From an uncultured Bdellovibrio sp. (GTDB lineage: Bacteria > Bdellovibrionota > Bdellovibrionia > Bdellovibrionales > Bdellovibrionaceae): 18,552 nucleotides of DNA. Shown in pieces: positions 1 through 7,641 of this stretch (positions are counted from its first letter, which is position 1; the number at the start of each line of letters is the position of its first letter). Both the position numbers and the translations under genes were made by a program. The notes under the pieces were generated by a model, which worked only from the letters and a program-made list of their open reading frames with translations, did no database searches and had not been told where the DNA came from. Location of the stretch: positions 1 to 18,552 of the forward strand of contig NZ_CAMLDV010000066.1 in NCBI RefSeq assembly GCF_946478835.1, written 5' to 3'.

Positions 1-72
1 GCCTTTGCTTTTTAAAGCACGACTTAAAGAGCGACGAACTAGAGCTTCATCATCAACGATCAGAATTTTCAA
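1..72 (-). CDS. Response regulator, N-terminal fragment (cut by window edge)
   Basis: Only the first 24 codons are inside the window. The reading begins LKILIVDDEALVRRSL, a textbook start of a CheY-type receiver domain: hydrophobic first strand followed by the acidic pair that binds magnesium. The only possible start in this frame is TTG at 72, because the frame is closed by a stop three bases upstream. A GGAG Shine-Dalgarno sequence lies at a normal distance inside the end of the kinase gene. The kinase stop codon (76-78) is three bases before the TTG, so the two genes are probably translationally coupled and form a cognate pair. Whether the regulator carries an NtrC-type AAA+ domain, which would fit the sigma-54 promoter at the head of this operon, cannot be seen from here. 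Confidence 0.85.
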   Translation of the reverse strand, partial: MKILIVDDEALVRRSLSRALKSKG

Positions 73-75
73 AAC

Positions 76-2112
76 TTACTCCGGACGCTTTTGTGGGAGC
101 ACGATGGTGAAACAACTGCCATGAGGTTCCACGTTACGAAACTGGATGGTGCCCCCGAATTTTTCAATGATGGACTTAGACATACTTAACCCAAGACCTG
201 TCCCGTGTCCTTCTTTTTTTGTCGTAAAGAAAGGTTCAAAGATGCGTCGTTGAATCTCAAGCGGAATGCCCGGCCCTGTGTCTTCAATCTCAATCAAAAC
301 TTTTCCTGATTCCGCTTTTGTCACGACACGCAAACGACCTGGGTCTTTCATTGCCTGACAAGCGTTGTTAATCAGATTAAATACAACCTGTTGTAATAGA
401 TGCGGCTCAACGAAGACACTGCTGCCTAAAGTTTCTAAATCGACTTCCAAACGATGCAGACGCAAAGCCGACTTCAACATCGGCAAAGTTCTTTCGATGA
501 CTTCATCAACGCTGATATATTCTGACGGCTGATCTTCGCCTTTCGAAAAATCGAGGAGATTTTTAATAATTCTCTGCGAACGTGCCGTGGCTTTTTCAAT
601 CTCTAAAAGATCGGCGTGCAGATTTCCCTCTTTCGGAGACTCCTGCAAAAGAACTTGTGTCAAAGAGCGAAGGCCCGTCAGAGGATTATTCAATTCGTGG
701 GCGATATTTCCCGCAAGCATACCGATGGCGCCCATTTTTTCACTTTGAAGCATTTGCAGATAAAGCTCGCGAGACTGCGTGATATCCACATACTGATTCA
801 CAACATTTGTCGGACGACTGCCGTGATCCAGCAAAACCGGATAGCTGTGCACTTGATATACCCGTCCGTCGACTTGAATTTGCCCTGCCTGCGGGCGACC
901 GTCTTTCAATGCTTGCGGCACCGGGCATCCCTCGCAAGCTGATTTTTTATGCGCAAAACTTTCGTAACACTTATGTTGCAAAAACTTATCCGTGAATTTG
1001 CGGTTCGCGCGCACGACGTTGTATTCCACGTCGACGATCGCAATAGGATCGCGCATCCCATCGAAGGTTTTTTCCCAACGATAAGAGAAACTTGAAAGCT
1101 GATTTTCTAAAAGCACGCGGTCCAAAGCCATGCTGAGCGGACGCATACGGTCTGCCATAAAATCAACAAATGGCCCCATCTCTTTATCTGAAAGAGAGTT
1201 TTCAACACACAAAATGGCTTCACCTTCACCACCCACAAAGTGACTGGTCAGACGAAGCTCCATCGGAACAACATAAGCTTTAATAAATGGACGACCGAAA
1301 TGATTGGCGAAGTATCTGACAAGTTCCGCACTGGGAACCTGCGCTGTTTTCGGAAACTCGAAATGATTCATCGTTTCGGTTTGCGTAAAATGACCCAACT
1401 GAAAACTCAAAAAGAAAGTTTTTCCACCACCCAAGCGGTACGCCAGGATCGGATCACCCATTTTATGAAATTTGCGCAGCTCTTTTCTTAAAATTCCTAA
1501 GATGTCTTCAAAGGACGTCTGTGTTGCAAGATCTTTAATAAAACGAATGAGCTGTCTTTCGCGATTGAGCTTTTCACTTTCTTCACGGTGAGACATTTCG
1601 ATGTACTGAGTGCGCTCTTCCACCATGCCCTCAAGAGAGTTGGTCAAAGCTTCGAGCTGTTTGTTTTGATAAGAAGATTCTCTTAAGAGCAATGAACGAG
1701 ACAAGTACGTGGAATGCTTTTGCAAAGCATTTTCAAGCTGTGTCCATACTTCTCTTTCGCTCAGAGGCCAGCGCATAAATCGAAATACTTGCGCTTTATT
1801 GATGCCTTCACGCACTTCTTGTTCGGTGAGATCGGCGGCAATTAAAATTCGAGGAGCCATAGGTTGATACAAACGAGCTTGGACTAAAAACTCCAGACCT
1901 TCACCAGCACCAATATCCTGGACTAAGATCGAGGAAAACTTTCTGGTTTTTAAAAGCAAAAGGGCCTCTTCGCACGAGGCCCTAAAAATAATCTCCACTT
2001 CCCGCTTTTGAAACGGGAAGAAATGCGGAAGTCTAATTGGCGATACGTTTCCGACCCATAGAATGGGATCCAGTTTGTTCGGAATCGATATGAGACCCTG
2101 CGTATTCCCCAT
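76..2112 (-). CDS. Sensor histidine kinase with degenerate receiver, GAF-like and PAS domains
   Basis: A 678-aa soluble kinase with no membrane segment. Residues about 15-130 look like a receiver: D66 (LVQDIGAGEGLEFL) occupies the phospho-acceptor position. The usual acidic pair is replaced by WVGN and the conserved lysine by arginine (FMRWPL), so it is probably a pseudo-receiver. A coiled coil follows (about 140-190), then a GAF-like region (190-335). A PAS domain (347-450) carries the cysteine motif C382, C393-x2-C396 (ACEGCPVPQ). The HisKA H-box is AHELNNP with H472. The ATPase has the N-box around N583, DTGPGIP (611-617) and GTGLGL (637-642), NtrB-like in style. The ATG at 2112 is chosen because GGAGAAG precedes it at a good distance, although this makes the gene overlap its upstream neighbour by 80 bases. 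It is the seventh gene of the operon and is directly followed by a response regulator. The signal sensed is unknown. Confidence 0.9.
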   Translation of the reverse strand: MGNTQGLISIPNKLDPILWVGNVSPIRLPHFFPFQKREVEIIFRASCEEALLLLKTRKFSSILVQDIGAGEGLEFLVQARLYQPMAPRILIAADLTEQEVREGINKAQVFRFMRWPLSEREVWTQLENALQKHSTYLSRSLLLRESSYQNKQLEALTNSLEGMVEERTQYIEMSHREESEKLNRERQLIRFIKDLATQTSFEDILGILRKELRKFHKMGDPILAYRLGGGKTFFLSFQLGHFTQTETMNHFEFPKTAQVPSAELVRYFANHFGRPFIKAYVVPMELRLTSHFVGGEGEAILCVENSLSDKEMGPFVDFMADRMRPLSMALDRVLLENQLSSFSYRWEKTFDGMRDPIAIVDVEYNVVRANRKFTDKFLQHKCYESFAHKKSACEGCPVPQALKDGRPQAGQIQVDGRVYQVHSYPVLLDHGSRPTNVVNQYVDITQSRELYLQMLQSEKMGAIGMLAGNIAHELNNPLTGLRSLTQVLLQESPKEGNLHADLLEIEKATARSQRIIKNLLDFSKGEDQPSEYISVDEVIERTLPMLKSALRLHRLEVDLETLGSSVFVEPHLLQQVVFNLINNACQAMKDPGRLRVVTKAESGKVLIEIEDTGPGIPLEIQRRIFEPFFTTKKEGHGTGLGLSMSKSIIEKFGGTIQFRNVEPHGSCFTIVLPQKRPE

Positions 2113-2716
2113 GAAGTGACTTCTCCAACACCCGCAAATGATCTAACCACATTTGCAGAACATTGTTCAAATCATACTCTAGGACATCCGCTAAAAGAAC
2201 AAAATCCTTATTTTCCAAGGCGCGCAAAGCCTCAGTCACAGTTTTCTTACTCTCTTCTTCGGCCTTGAGCCAGTTCACTGGACTAGCGACCAAGAATTGA
2301 TCGCCCATGGTGGCCTTGATCGTCATTGTGCTGTCGATAAGGAACTCACAGTTTTGTACAAGATCGTGAATCGGTTTTAAAAGACCGCTCAAGCCTTGAG
2401 CGCGCATTCTTTGCGCCAAATGCTCGGTGCTCTCGATCAGCTCCGGCAAGGCTTCGATCCAACCTTTTAAAACAATAGCAGTTATGTCACGGCTGTTTTC
2501 CGTAAGGTATTCCAGCGTTTCAATTTCTGCCAAGGTCACTGTCGAAAAACGAGCTTCGTCGGATTCGGCGATTTCCAAACCATTGATGACGTAACGACAC
2601 ACCACTTGGTTTGTTGAACGCAAATCCTGTTCGATATCACTGAACACACGGCCCAATGCTACGTTCTCTTTATAAAAATTGCGAAGTTCCTGACCTGAAA
2701 CTTTAAAGCGTTCCAT
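2033..2716 (-). CDS. Helical protein of unknown function
   Basis: A 227-aa protein read from ATG 2716 (MERFKVSGQELRNFY), preceded by GAGGG at a good distance. A longer frame reaches to 2794 but lies inside the preceding glycosyltransferase and has no better start. The sequence is almost entirely predicted helix with many charged residues, for example LENKDFVLLADVLEYDLNN. It has no signal peptide, membrane segment or recognisable catalytic motif. It overlaps the end of the upstream GT9 gene by 14 bases, and its own last 80 bases overlap the kinase gene in another frame, so it is surely co-translated with both. The function is not recognised. Its place suggests an accessory or adaptor protein of the glycosyltransferases or the kinase. 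Confidence 0.75.
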   Translation of the reverse strand: MERFKVSGQELRNFYKENVALGRVFSDIEQDLRSTNQVVCRYVINGLEIAESDEARFSTVTLAEIETLEYLTENSRDITAIVLKGWIEALPELIESTEHLAQRMRAQGLSGLLKPIHDLVQNCEFLIDSTMTIKATMGDQFLVASPVNWLKAEEESKKTVTEALRALENKDFVLLADVLEYDLNNVLQMWLDHLRVLEKSLHGEYAGSHIDSEQTGSHSMGRKRIAN

Positions 2717-4163
2717 CGACACCCTCTTCTTCCTGCATAAGAGCTTCGTGAGGAATGTAGGCTTCCAAGTGGCGAGCCCAACGATCATGAACATTCAAAG
2801 CAGCGGTACAGATTTCCTCTAAAGTTCCTGGACCAATGCGGACCTTCTCCGCTTGATACCAGCCAATAAGAGGACTCAATTCAGGCACCATCTGGCTAAT
2901 ATTTTGAATAACTTCTTCCGCACGATCCAATAAAGGCCCAATAATTTGCAAACCTTTCTCAGGAACCAGCGCGATTTGCTCCATTGCAAAGGCATTGATG
3001 TCCTGAAGCTGGATTGCTCCTTGAATAATTTCCATTCTTTCTGCCATGGGATAAGCGCCACCCAAATAAAGAGCCTGCACTAGGTCCCACTGAAAACGCT
3101 CAAGAACCGTGTCCGGTCTTTCATAGCTGACAAGCCCACCCTTACGGTTAATAAGCTCGGGAGCCACCTGACCTTCAAGCAACATAGCTAAGATTTCACC
3201 CAGACGCTCAGGAACCAATTTTGTTTCATCTTCAATACGATATATAAAACCAAGCGTGGCTTTCGGTCCCGTCTCCCAGAAATTCACATTTCCGATACTC
3301 AAATTGAACGTCGGAGTATCCGTCAATGAAGCCATGTGAATCGGAGCACTATCACAACCAACTAGAATTTCTGCCTCTTGGATCACAGAGAAGAGTTCAG
3401 AAATTTTCGTTTGCCCCACAAGATTGACGAAGTGTGCATCCGGAGCTGCATTTTGAATTTCATTTGCCAACGCGATTTCGTTGGGAGCACCAATCAAAAC
3501 TACCGGCAAACCTTGATAGCGTTTTGCAAAATAATTAATGGCACGTCCCCAGGCTTGCGGAGTTAAAGACTTGTGCTTTTCACTGGCACCGACATGCACC
3601 GCCATATAACAATCCGGCAAAGAGATCGCCGTATTGCCAAGCTGAGGCGCCGCCCAATCTTCTTCGGTGTATTGCAGATCTAACATCGAAGCAAAGACAT
3701 CCGACAAATGCACGCGGTTGGCTTTACCAATTCCGACTTGAGCATAAAAATAAGAACTCACTTCATCGGACAAACATAAAGTGCCGTCGTTGTAGCGAGA
3801 ATATCCTGTCACTGTCGTGTGAAGGTGACTGATCGCGTGAGTCAGATAACTTGATACCGGAGAAAAAGTAAAATTAATGATGTGATCATAGTTTTCTGCA
3901 CGCAGATCTTCGATAACACCATTCAATCTTTCTAAAGACGTATCGATATCAGCGTCTTCTTGCACAAGAGGCGCTAAGATCGTGCTCACCGGCAACGACT
4001 TATGACAGTCAATAGCCGTCAACCCTTCGACAGCGCCTTCAAAACGAGGACGTGTCAGGAAATGAATCTCTGCATTCGGATGCGTGCGGCGAAGAGCGCG
4101 CAACGCAGGCCAAGTCATGTAAATATCGCCAAGTCTAGCGAGTTGTATTACTAGAATTTTCAT
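2703..4163 (-). CDS. GT9-family glycosyltransferase (heptosyltransferase-like), without cysteine cluster
   Basis: A 486-aa member of the GT9 superfamily (ADP-heptose:LPS heptosyltransferase type). The N-terminal Rossmann half opens with MKILVIQLARLGDIYMTWPALRALRR. The donor-binding half holds AVHVGASEKHKSLTPQAW (about 188-205), VVLIGAPNE (221-229), and the family signature GCDSAPIHMASL (269-280). The residues after the signature (SIGNVNFWETGP) lack the metal-binding cysteine cluster found in many GT9 enzymes and in its neighbour at 4220-5815. After about residue 340 a helical extension of some 145 residues continues beyond the usual end of the family. It overlaps the 57-aa gene upstream by 29 bases and the helical gene downstream by 14. 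Both GT9 genes sit beside flagellar filament genes, so flagellin modification is a more likely role than LPS core synthesis, but the donor and acceptor are unknown. Confidence 0.88.
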   Translation of the reverse strand: MKILVIQLARLGDIYMTWPALRALRRTHPNAEIHFLTRPRFEGAVEGLTAIDCHKSLPVSTILAPLVQEDADIDTSLERLNGVIEDLRAENYDHIINFTFSPVSSYLTHAISHLHTTVTGYSRYNDGTLCLSDEVSSYFYAQVGIGKANRVHLSDVFASMLDLQYTEEDWAAPQLGNTAISLPDCYMAVHVGASEKHKSLTPQAWGRAINYFAKRYQGLPVVLIGAPNEIALANEIQNAAPDAHFVNLVGQTKISELFSVIQEAEILVGCDSAPIHMASLTDTPTFNLSIGNVNFWETGPKATLGFIYRIEDETKLVPERLGEILAMLLEGQVAPELINRKGGLVSYERPDTVLERFQWDLVQALYLGGAYPMAERMEIIQGAIQLQDINAFAMEQIALVPEKGLQIIGPLLDRAEEVIQNISQMVPELSPLIGWYQAEKVRIGPGTLEEICTAALNVHDRWARHLEAYIPHEALMQEEEGVDGTL

Positions 4164-4308
4164 TCTTCACTTGTTCCTTTACGAGTTCTTTTAAAAGCTG
4201 CACTCTCTCGGCTTCTTGATTATAGCTCTGCGTCTTCAAGATTTCGTTGTACGCTTTTTCCAGCCTCTTCAAAGCCACTGATAGGTAATTGTCCAATTCC
4301 TTTTGCAT
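4135..4308 (-). CDS. 57-aa helical protein embedded between two glycosyltransferase genes
   Basis: A small gene starting MQKELDNYLSVALKRLEKAY at ATG 4308. A near-perfect AAGGAG lies seven bases upstream, one of the best ribosome-binding sites in the operon. A longer reading to 4359 has no such site and is not preferred. The first 89 bases overlap the end of the upstream GT9 gene in another frame, and the last 29 overlap the start of the downstream GT9 gene. The product is predicted to be one or two amphipathic charged helices with a polar tail (NENSSNTTR). There is no membrane or export signal. Strong initiation and position argue that it is real. A role as a small subunit or adaptor of the two transferases is a guess. 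Confidence 0.65.
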   Translation of the reverse strand: MQKELDNYLSVALKRLEKAYNEILKTQSYNQEAERVQLLKELVKEQVKNENSSNTTR

Positions 4309-5815
4309 AGTAAGCTCCTTCCGTGGAGAGTGTTTGCAAATGATGAGTGAAATTTTCACGAATCGTTAGTAACTCTTCAACCTCTTGCAAAGCTGCATGA
4401 ACACGGTCATAGATTTGCACCGGTTGACTAAAACGAGAGAGCAAGGCTTCCACAAAAGCTTGGAAGTAACCAGCGTCGTCCATTTTAGATTTGAGAATAT
4501 CTTGGGCACAAAGAATCATTTCGGCAATGTCTGAGGACTGAAAGGTCCTGTGTGTTGCCAAAACTTCACGAGCTGGCAAAGCCGCTGTGGCTTTTGCTAA
4601 CCATGAACGGTACAACGACGTCTTTGCGTTCCAAACTGCCGAGTTTTCCCGCAAAGAGTTGATTGACACTTTTTCTAGAAGATTTGCAGCAGCTCCGCTG
4701 TAAAACGGCTCTACCGCGCTGTTGTTTTTATCTAAGAAGAGACTCCAAACCGCTCTTTCCATTTGATGATGCAAATTGCGTTCAGCGATTTTTTCACCGC
4801 TCAACTGATCCCAAACAGCCCCAAAGACTTGTTCAACAGTGACGTCATCAGCACAGATATGACTGCTTTGTGAACAATCCTGTGAGTGATTGCAAGGAGC
4901 GCACGGTGCTGCTGTCTTTAGAACAACAGACTGTGTTGAATAGGCCGCCGTTTTTGTTGGATCACTGCTACCAATAGCGATTTCTACAATCGGAGTCCCC
5001 GCTTGCGCCGCCATGTGTTTGATGCTTGTGTCGCCGGTGACAAGCAACGCTGCATTTTGCAAATGTTTGCGTGCTTCAAAAAGATCACAGATCAAAAGAT
5101 CTTTTTCAGAGAAAACTTTCAGCAAAGAATCTCTTTCAAATGAAGCTCCTAAAACCAGAACCTCATAATCCACCAATGAAATTTCAATCGTGCGTTTGAG
5201 CTGGAAAAACTTTTCTAAGCCCCAGTTCTTTTTCTTATCACTGGTAAGGCATTGCAGAAGAACCAATTTAGATCGGCGGGTTGCAGCGCCGGAGCCTTGA
5301 GACACTATGGCTGAAGCAGGACCCACCGGAATATCAAAAGCATTTCCCAAAAGTTCAACGTAATGAAATAAAGATTTTTGATTTCCCGAAAAACGATCGT
5401 TGAAATAACGAATCCAACGATTTGAAAGTCCTTTAAAGCGTCCGTCCTCTTGGTAAAGGCCGCGCTTATCGGCGATATTCAAAGCACCGATCAGATAAGC
5501 ACTCAGCTTATTGTGAGTGAGGTTGATCGCCGTGTCGTAAGCTTCTTGATTCAGTCCCTGCACCAAGTTTTCCACTTGCGTGTAAGACCACAGAATATTG
5601 TAAGAAGCCTCTCCCATTCCTTTTTGCAAAGCCTCACGGTCAAAGAAGATGTACTTATCTACGACGCCTTCCAAGATACGCTCGACATTGGCAAATTGAC
5701 GATTGAGCAATAGATGAATTTCCGCTTGCGGATTTTTTTCACGAAGGCCCTTTAGTAAAGGAACCTGCTGAATAATATCACCCAATCTTAGCAATGAGAC
5801 GGCAAGAATTTTCAT
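4220..5815 (-). CDS. GT9-family glycosyltransferase with four-cysteine metal-type cluster
   Basis: A 531-aa GT9 enzyme beginning MKILAVSLLRLGDIIQQVPLLKGL. The signature GDTSIKHMAAQAGTP lies at 261-275. It is followed by the cysteine cluster C305-x2-C308-x5-C314-x6-C321, ending ICADDVTVEQV. This pattern is known in many GT9 enzymes, including autotransporter heptosyltransferases of the TibC type, where cysteines hold a metal ion. About 190 residues follow the catalytic region (after about 340), helical and without known motifs, much longer than typical GT9 proteins. The ATG shares one base with the stop of the preceding gene (TAATG), implying coupled translation. The substrate is unknown. Protein glycosylation of flagellin is inferred from location; LPS synthesis is the alternative. 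Confidence 0.9.
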   Translation of the reverse strand: MKILAVSLLRLGDIIQQVPLLKGLREKNPQAEIHLLLNRQFANVERILEGVVDKYIFFDREALQKGMGEASYNILWSYTQVENLVQGLNQEAYDTAINLTHNKLSAYLIGALNIADKRGLYQEDGRFKGLSNRWIRYFNDRFSGNQKSLFHYVELLGNAFDIPVGPASAIVSQGSGAATRRSKLVLLQCLTSDKKKNWGLEKFFQLKRTIEISLVDYEVLVLGASFERDSLLKVFSEKDLLICDLFEARKHLQNAALLVTGDTSIKHMAAQAGTPIVEIAIGSSDPTKTAAYSTQSVVLKTAAPCAPCNHSQDCSQSSHICADDVTVEQVFGAVWDQLSGEKIAERNLHHQMERAVWSLFLDKNNSAVEPFYSGAAANLLEKVSINSLRENSAVWNAKTSLYRSWLAKATAALPAREVLATHRTFQSSDIAEMILCAQDILKSKMDDAGYFQAFVEALLSRFSQPVQIYDRVHAALQEVEELLTIRENFTHHLQTLSTEGAYYAKGIGQLPISGFEEAGKSVQRNLEDAEL

Positions 5816-6426
5816 TATTTCACCAATTCCCCGAGAACGCGGAAAATTTGTTTTTTATTTTCTGGCATCACCGACGCTTCTACGACAGGCAAAACATCTT
5901 TAATAGAAAGCATTTTGTTCTGCTGAAGATACAAAGCCTTCATATTGATACCGAACTCTTCAAAGTGGTATTTGACCGACTCTGTCGTACGTCCCGTAAG
6001 GTGAGCGAAAATTTCCGAGAAGAAGTTCACTTGCTCTCCCCAGCATTCACGGAATGAAAGAACGTAAGATCTTTGTTCTAATACTTCCAGGAAAAGATCT
6101 GTTTTAAAGATATCTTGTCCTTGTTGCACAATGACGACTTCAACACGGTCGGAAAGTTCCGGAAATTGCGAACGGAAAACAGGAAGCAAGGATTCTCTGG
6201 ACTCCACGACTGTGATTTTAAGATTTGGATCTACATCAGCCAAAGCGGCAATATGAAATCCAGAACCTAATCCCACCACAACAACGTTGGAAGTCGGAAC
6301 GACTCCCAAAGAGTAAACCCATTTCAATCCTTCTCCGCGCGGATCACGCAAAGAAGCCAAAGATTGCCCTGCTTCAAAAGCAATTAAAGACGATTCATGA
6401 TTTTCAGAAAAAGTGATCATCGACAT
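5815..6426 (-). CDS. Rossmann-fold protein resembling the N-terminal part of Maf-type flagellin-modifying proteins
   Basis: A 203-aa protein. Residues 48-59 (VVVVGLGSGFHI) form a glycine-rich nucleotide-binding loop after a beta strand, followed by ITVVESRES (71-79), the usual acidic end of strand 2 in SAM-binding and related Rossmann folds. The same glycine-rich motif followed by HI and a helix is typical of the N-terminal domain of motility-associated factor (Maf) proteins, which transfer nonulosonic acids to flagellins. Here it would be a stand-alone short version, since no downstream Maf or DUF115 domain follows. A small methyltransferase is the other reading. The start could be 6426 or 6420 (MSMITF); neither has a clear Shine-Dalgarno sequence. 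It lies three bases after the TPR gene and its stop overlaps the start of the first GT9 gene. Confidence 0.6.
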   Translation of the reverse strand: MSMITFSENHESSLIAFEAGQSLASLRDPRGEGLKWVYSLGVVPTSNVVVVGLGSGFHIAALADVDPNLKITVVESRESLLPVFRSQFPELSDRVEVVIVQQGQDIFKTDLFLEVLEQRSYVLSFRECWGEQVNFFSEIFAHLTGRTTESVKYHFEEFGINMKALYLQQNKMLSIKDVLPVVEASVMPENKKQIFRVLGELVK

Positions 6427-6429
6427 AAA

Positions 6430-7494
6430 TTAAGCAGCCTTTTGTGATTGAAGGATTTTCTTTTTGAGATTACGAACTTCAGTGTGATTTGGATTCCACA
6501 AAAGAACTCTTTCCATTTCAAGAAGAGCTTTATCGACTTGTCCCGCTGTACAGAACAGATTGATTAAAACCAAAGACATATCTTCGTCTTCTTCAACTGA
6601 CGCCAGATAAGCTTGCAATGCCTCGATGGCTTTTTGAATTTTTCCATCACGCAATCCCCAGTTTGCCGCCAAGTGCACCGCTGTTCTATTTTGCGGATTG
6701 ATATCAATTGCCGTTTCGATATTCGCCCACGCCAGTTCATTGTCACCAAACTGATTGTGAACCATGGCAAGTCCTACCCATGCTTTGTCGTTGTTCGAAT
6801 TGATCTCAACAGCTTTGCGGAAACAGAAAAGAGACTTATCGAAATCATTGCGTTGAACTTCCAAAGTACCGAAGTTCACGAGAAGCACGTCGGATTGCGA
6901 ATTCATTGTGTAAGCTTTATTGTAGTACTCTTCAGCGCCATCAAAATCACCCTGCCGAACAAAGATATTTCCCATGTTCTTATAAACTTCGAAAAGCTGG
7001 TCATTTTCTTCCGTGATCACAGCCAAAGCTTCATAGTATTTATCCAAGGCTTCTTGATCGCGGCCGAGCTTATATAAAGATGTCGCGTATTTATAAAGAC
7101 TTTCAAAACCATAATCGACTTCAATCAAAGTTTTGCGCGCGATCAATGCTTCTTGAACGCGAGAAGAGCGCTCTAAGCACGTTGCCAATAAGTCCAATGT
7201 CACAGGAGTGCGCGAATCAAAGTTGCTCGCTTGACGAAGAAGATTCATCGCCAATGGAATTTCTTTGTGCTTCATAAGCACGCGGGCATTCTTAATGAAT
7301 GTAGCTACACGAGCATCAGTAACAGAGACTTCTTTTTCGGGTTGAGATTCCGCCTCGAATTCGGCGATAGCTTGTTGCGGATCAAAATAAATTCTGCCGC
7401 TCACTTCATTTTGAGCTTCAATACTATGAGCTTCGGCATTTGATTTGATTCCAGAAATATCACTGGACTTTTGAACGATCTGATTTTCCAACAT
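6430..7494 (-). CDS. TPR-repeat protein, first gene of the modification operon
   Basis: A 354-aa cytoplasmic protein from ATG 7494 (MLENQIVQKSSD). An N-terminal polar segment of about 75 residues is followed by a solenoid of tetratricopeptide repeats. Repeat-like stretches include YKYATSLYKLGRDQEALDKY, NMGNIFVRQGDFDGAEEYY and AWVGLAMVHNQFGDNELAW. No signal peptide or catalytic domain is seen. An in-frame TTG at 7542 would give 16 more residues, but that codon lies in the -24 box of the sigma-54 promoter. ATG 7494 has GAGGGAG upstream and would sit about 20 nt from the predicted transcription start, so it is preferred. TPR domains hold flagellin in some flagellin glycosyltransferases (FlmG in Caulobacter carries one fused to the transferase). 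This protein could do the same job as a separate part, but that is inference. Confidence 0.82.
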   Translation of the reverse strand: MLENQIVQKSSDISGIKSNAEAHSIEAQNEVSGRIYFDPQQAIAEFEAESQPEKEVSVTDARVATFIKNARVLMKHKEIPLAMNLLRQASNFDSRTPVTLDLLATCLERSSRVQEALIARKTLIEVDYGFESLYKYATSLYKLGRDQEALDKYYEALAVITEENDQLFEVYKNMGNIFVRQGDFDGAEEYYNKAYTMNSQSDVLLVNFGTLEVQRNDFDKSLFCFRKAVEINSNNDKAWVGLAMVHNQFGDNELAWANIETAIDINPQNRTAVHLAANWGLRDGKIQKAIEALQAYLASVEEDEDMSLVLINLFCTAGQVDKALLEMERVLLWNPNHTEVRNLKKKILQSQKAA

Positions 7495-7525
7495 CTGAAT
7501 TTGTCTCCCTCGAATTTTCTGTAGG

Positions 7526-7542
7526 AGCAACACAGATGCCAA
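7526..7542 (-). promoter_or_regulatory. Sigma-54 (RpoN) promoter of the TPR/GT9/kinase operon
   Basis: The minus strand reads TTGGCATCTGTGTTGCT, which fits the RpoN pattern TGGCAY-N5-TTGCW with the invariant GG and GC separated by exactly ten bases. The predicted start of transcription (about 12 bases past the GC, near 7515) leaves a leader of about 20 nt containing GAGGGAG before ATG 7494. This is the right position for the head of the eight-gene operon. The activator-binding site was not identified. Confidence 0.7.
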
Positions 7543-7641
7543 TGGGTCTTTTTGTGTTTTATTGAATCTGAGGCAAGTTCAGCCCGTCAGTTTGACTCTT
7601 TTGCCGAACTCGCCGTCATGATTTTGTCAGGAAAATTTTTC

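Noticed and set aside
2717..2794. 26-codon N-terminal extension of the helical protein
   Set aside because: It lies wholly within the GT9 gene. ATG 2716 has GAGGG at proper spacing and minimal overlap.
7495..7542. 16-codon N-terminal extension of the TPR protein from TTG 7542
   Set aside because: The TTG is part of the -24 box of the sigma-54 promoter, so it would be upstream of the transcript start. ATG 7494 has GAGGGAG.
7572..7614. 9-bp stem (GGCGAGTTC / GAACTTGCC) after the chaperone gene as a terminator
   Set aside because: The loop is 25 bases and an A-rich, not T-rich, stretch follows on the minus strand.
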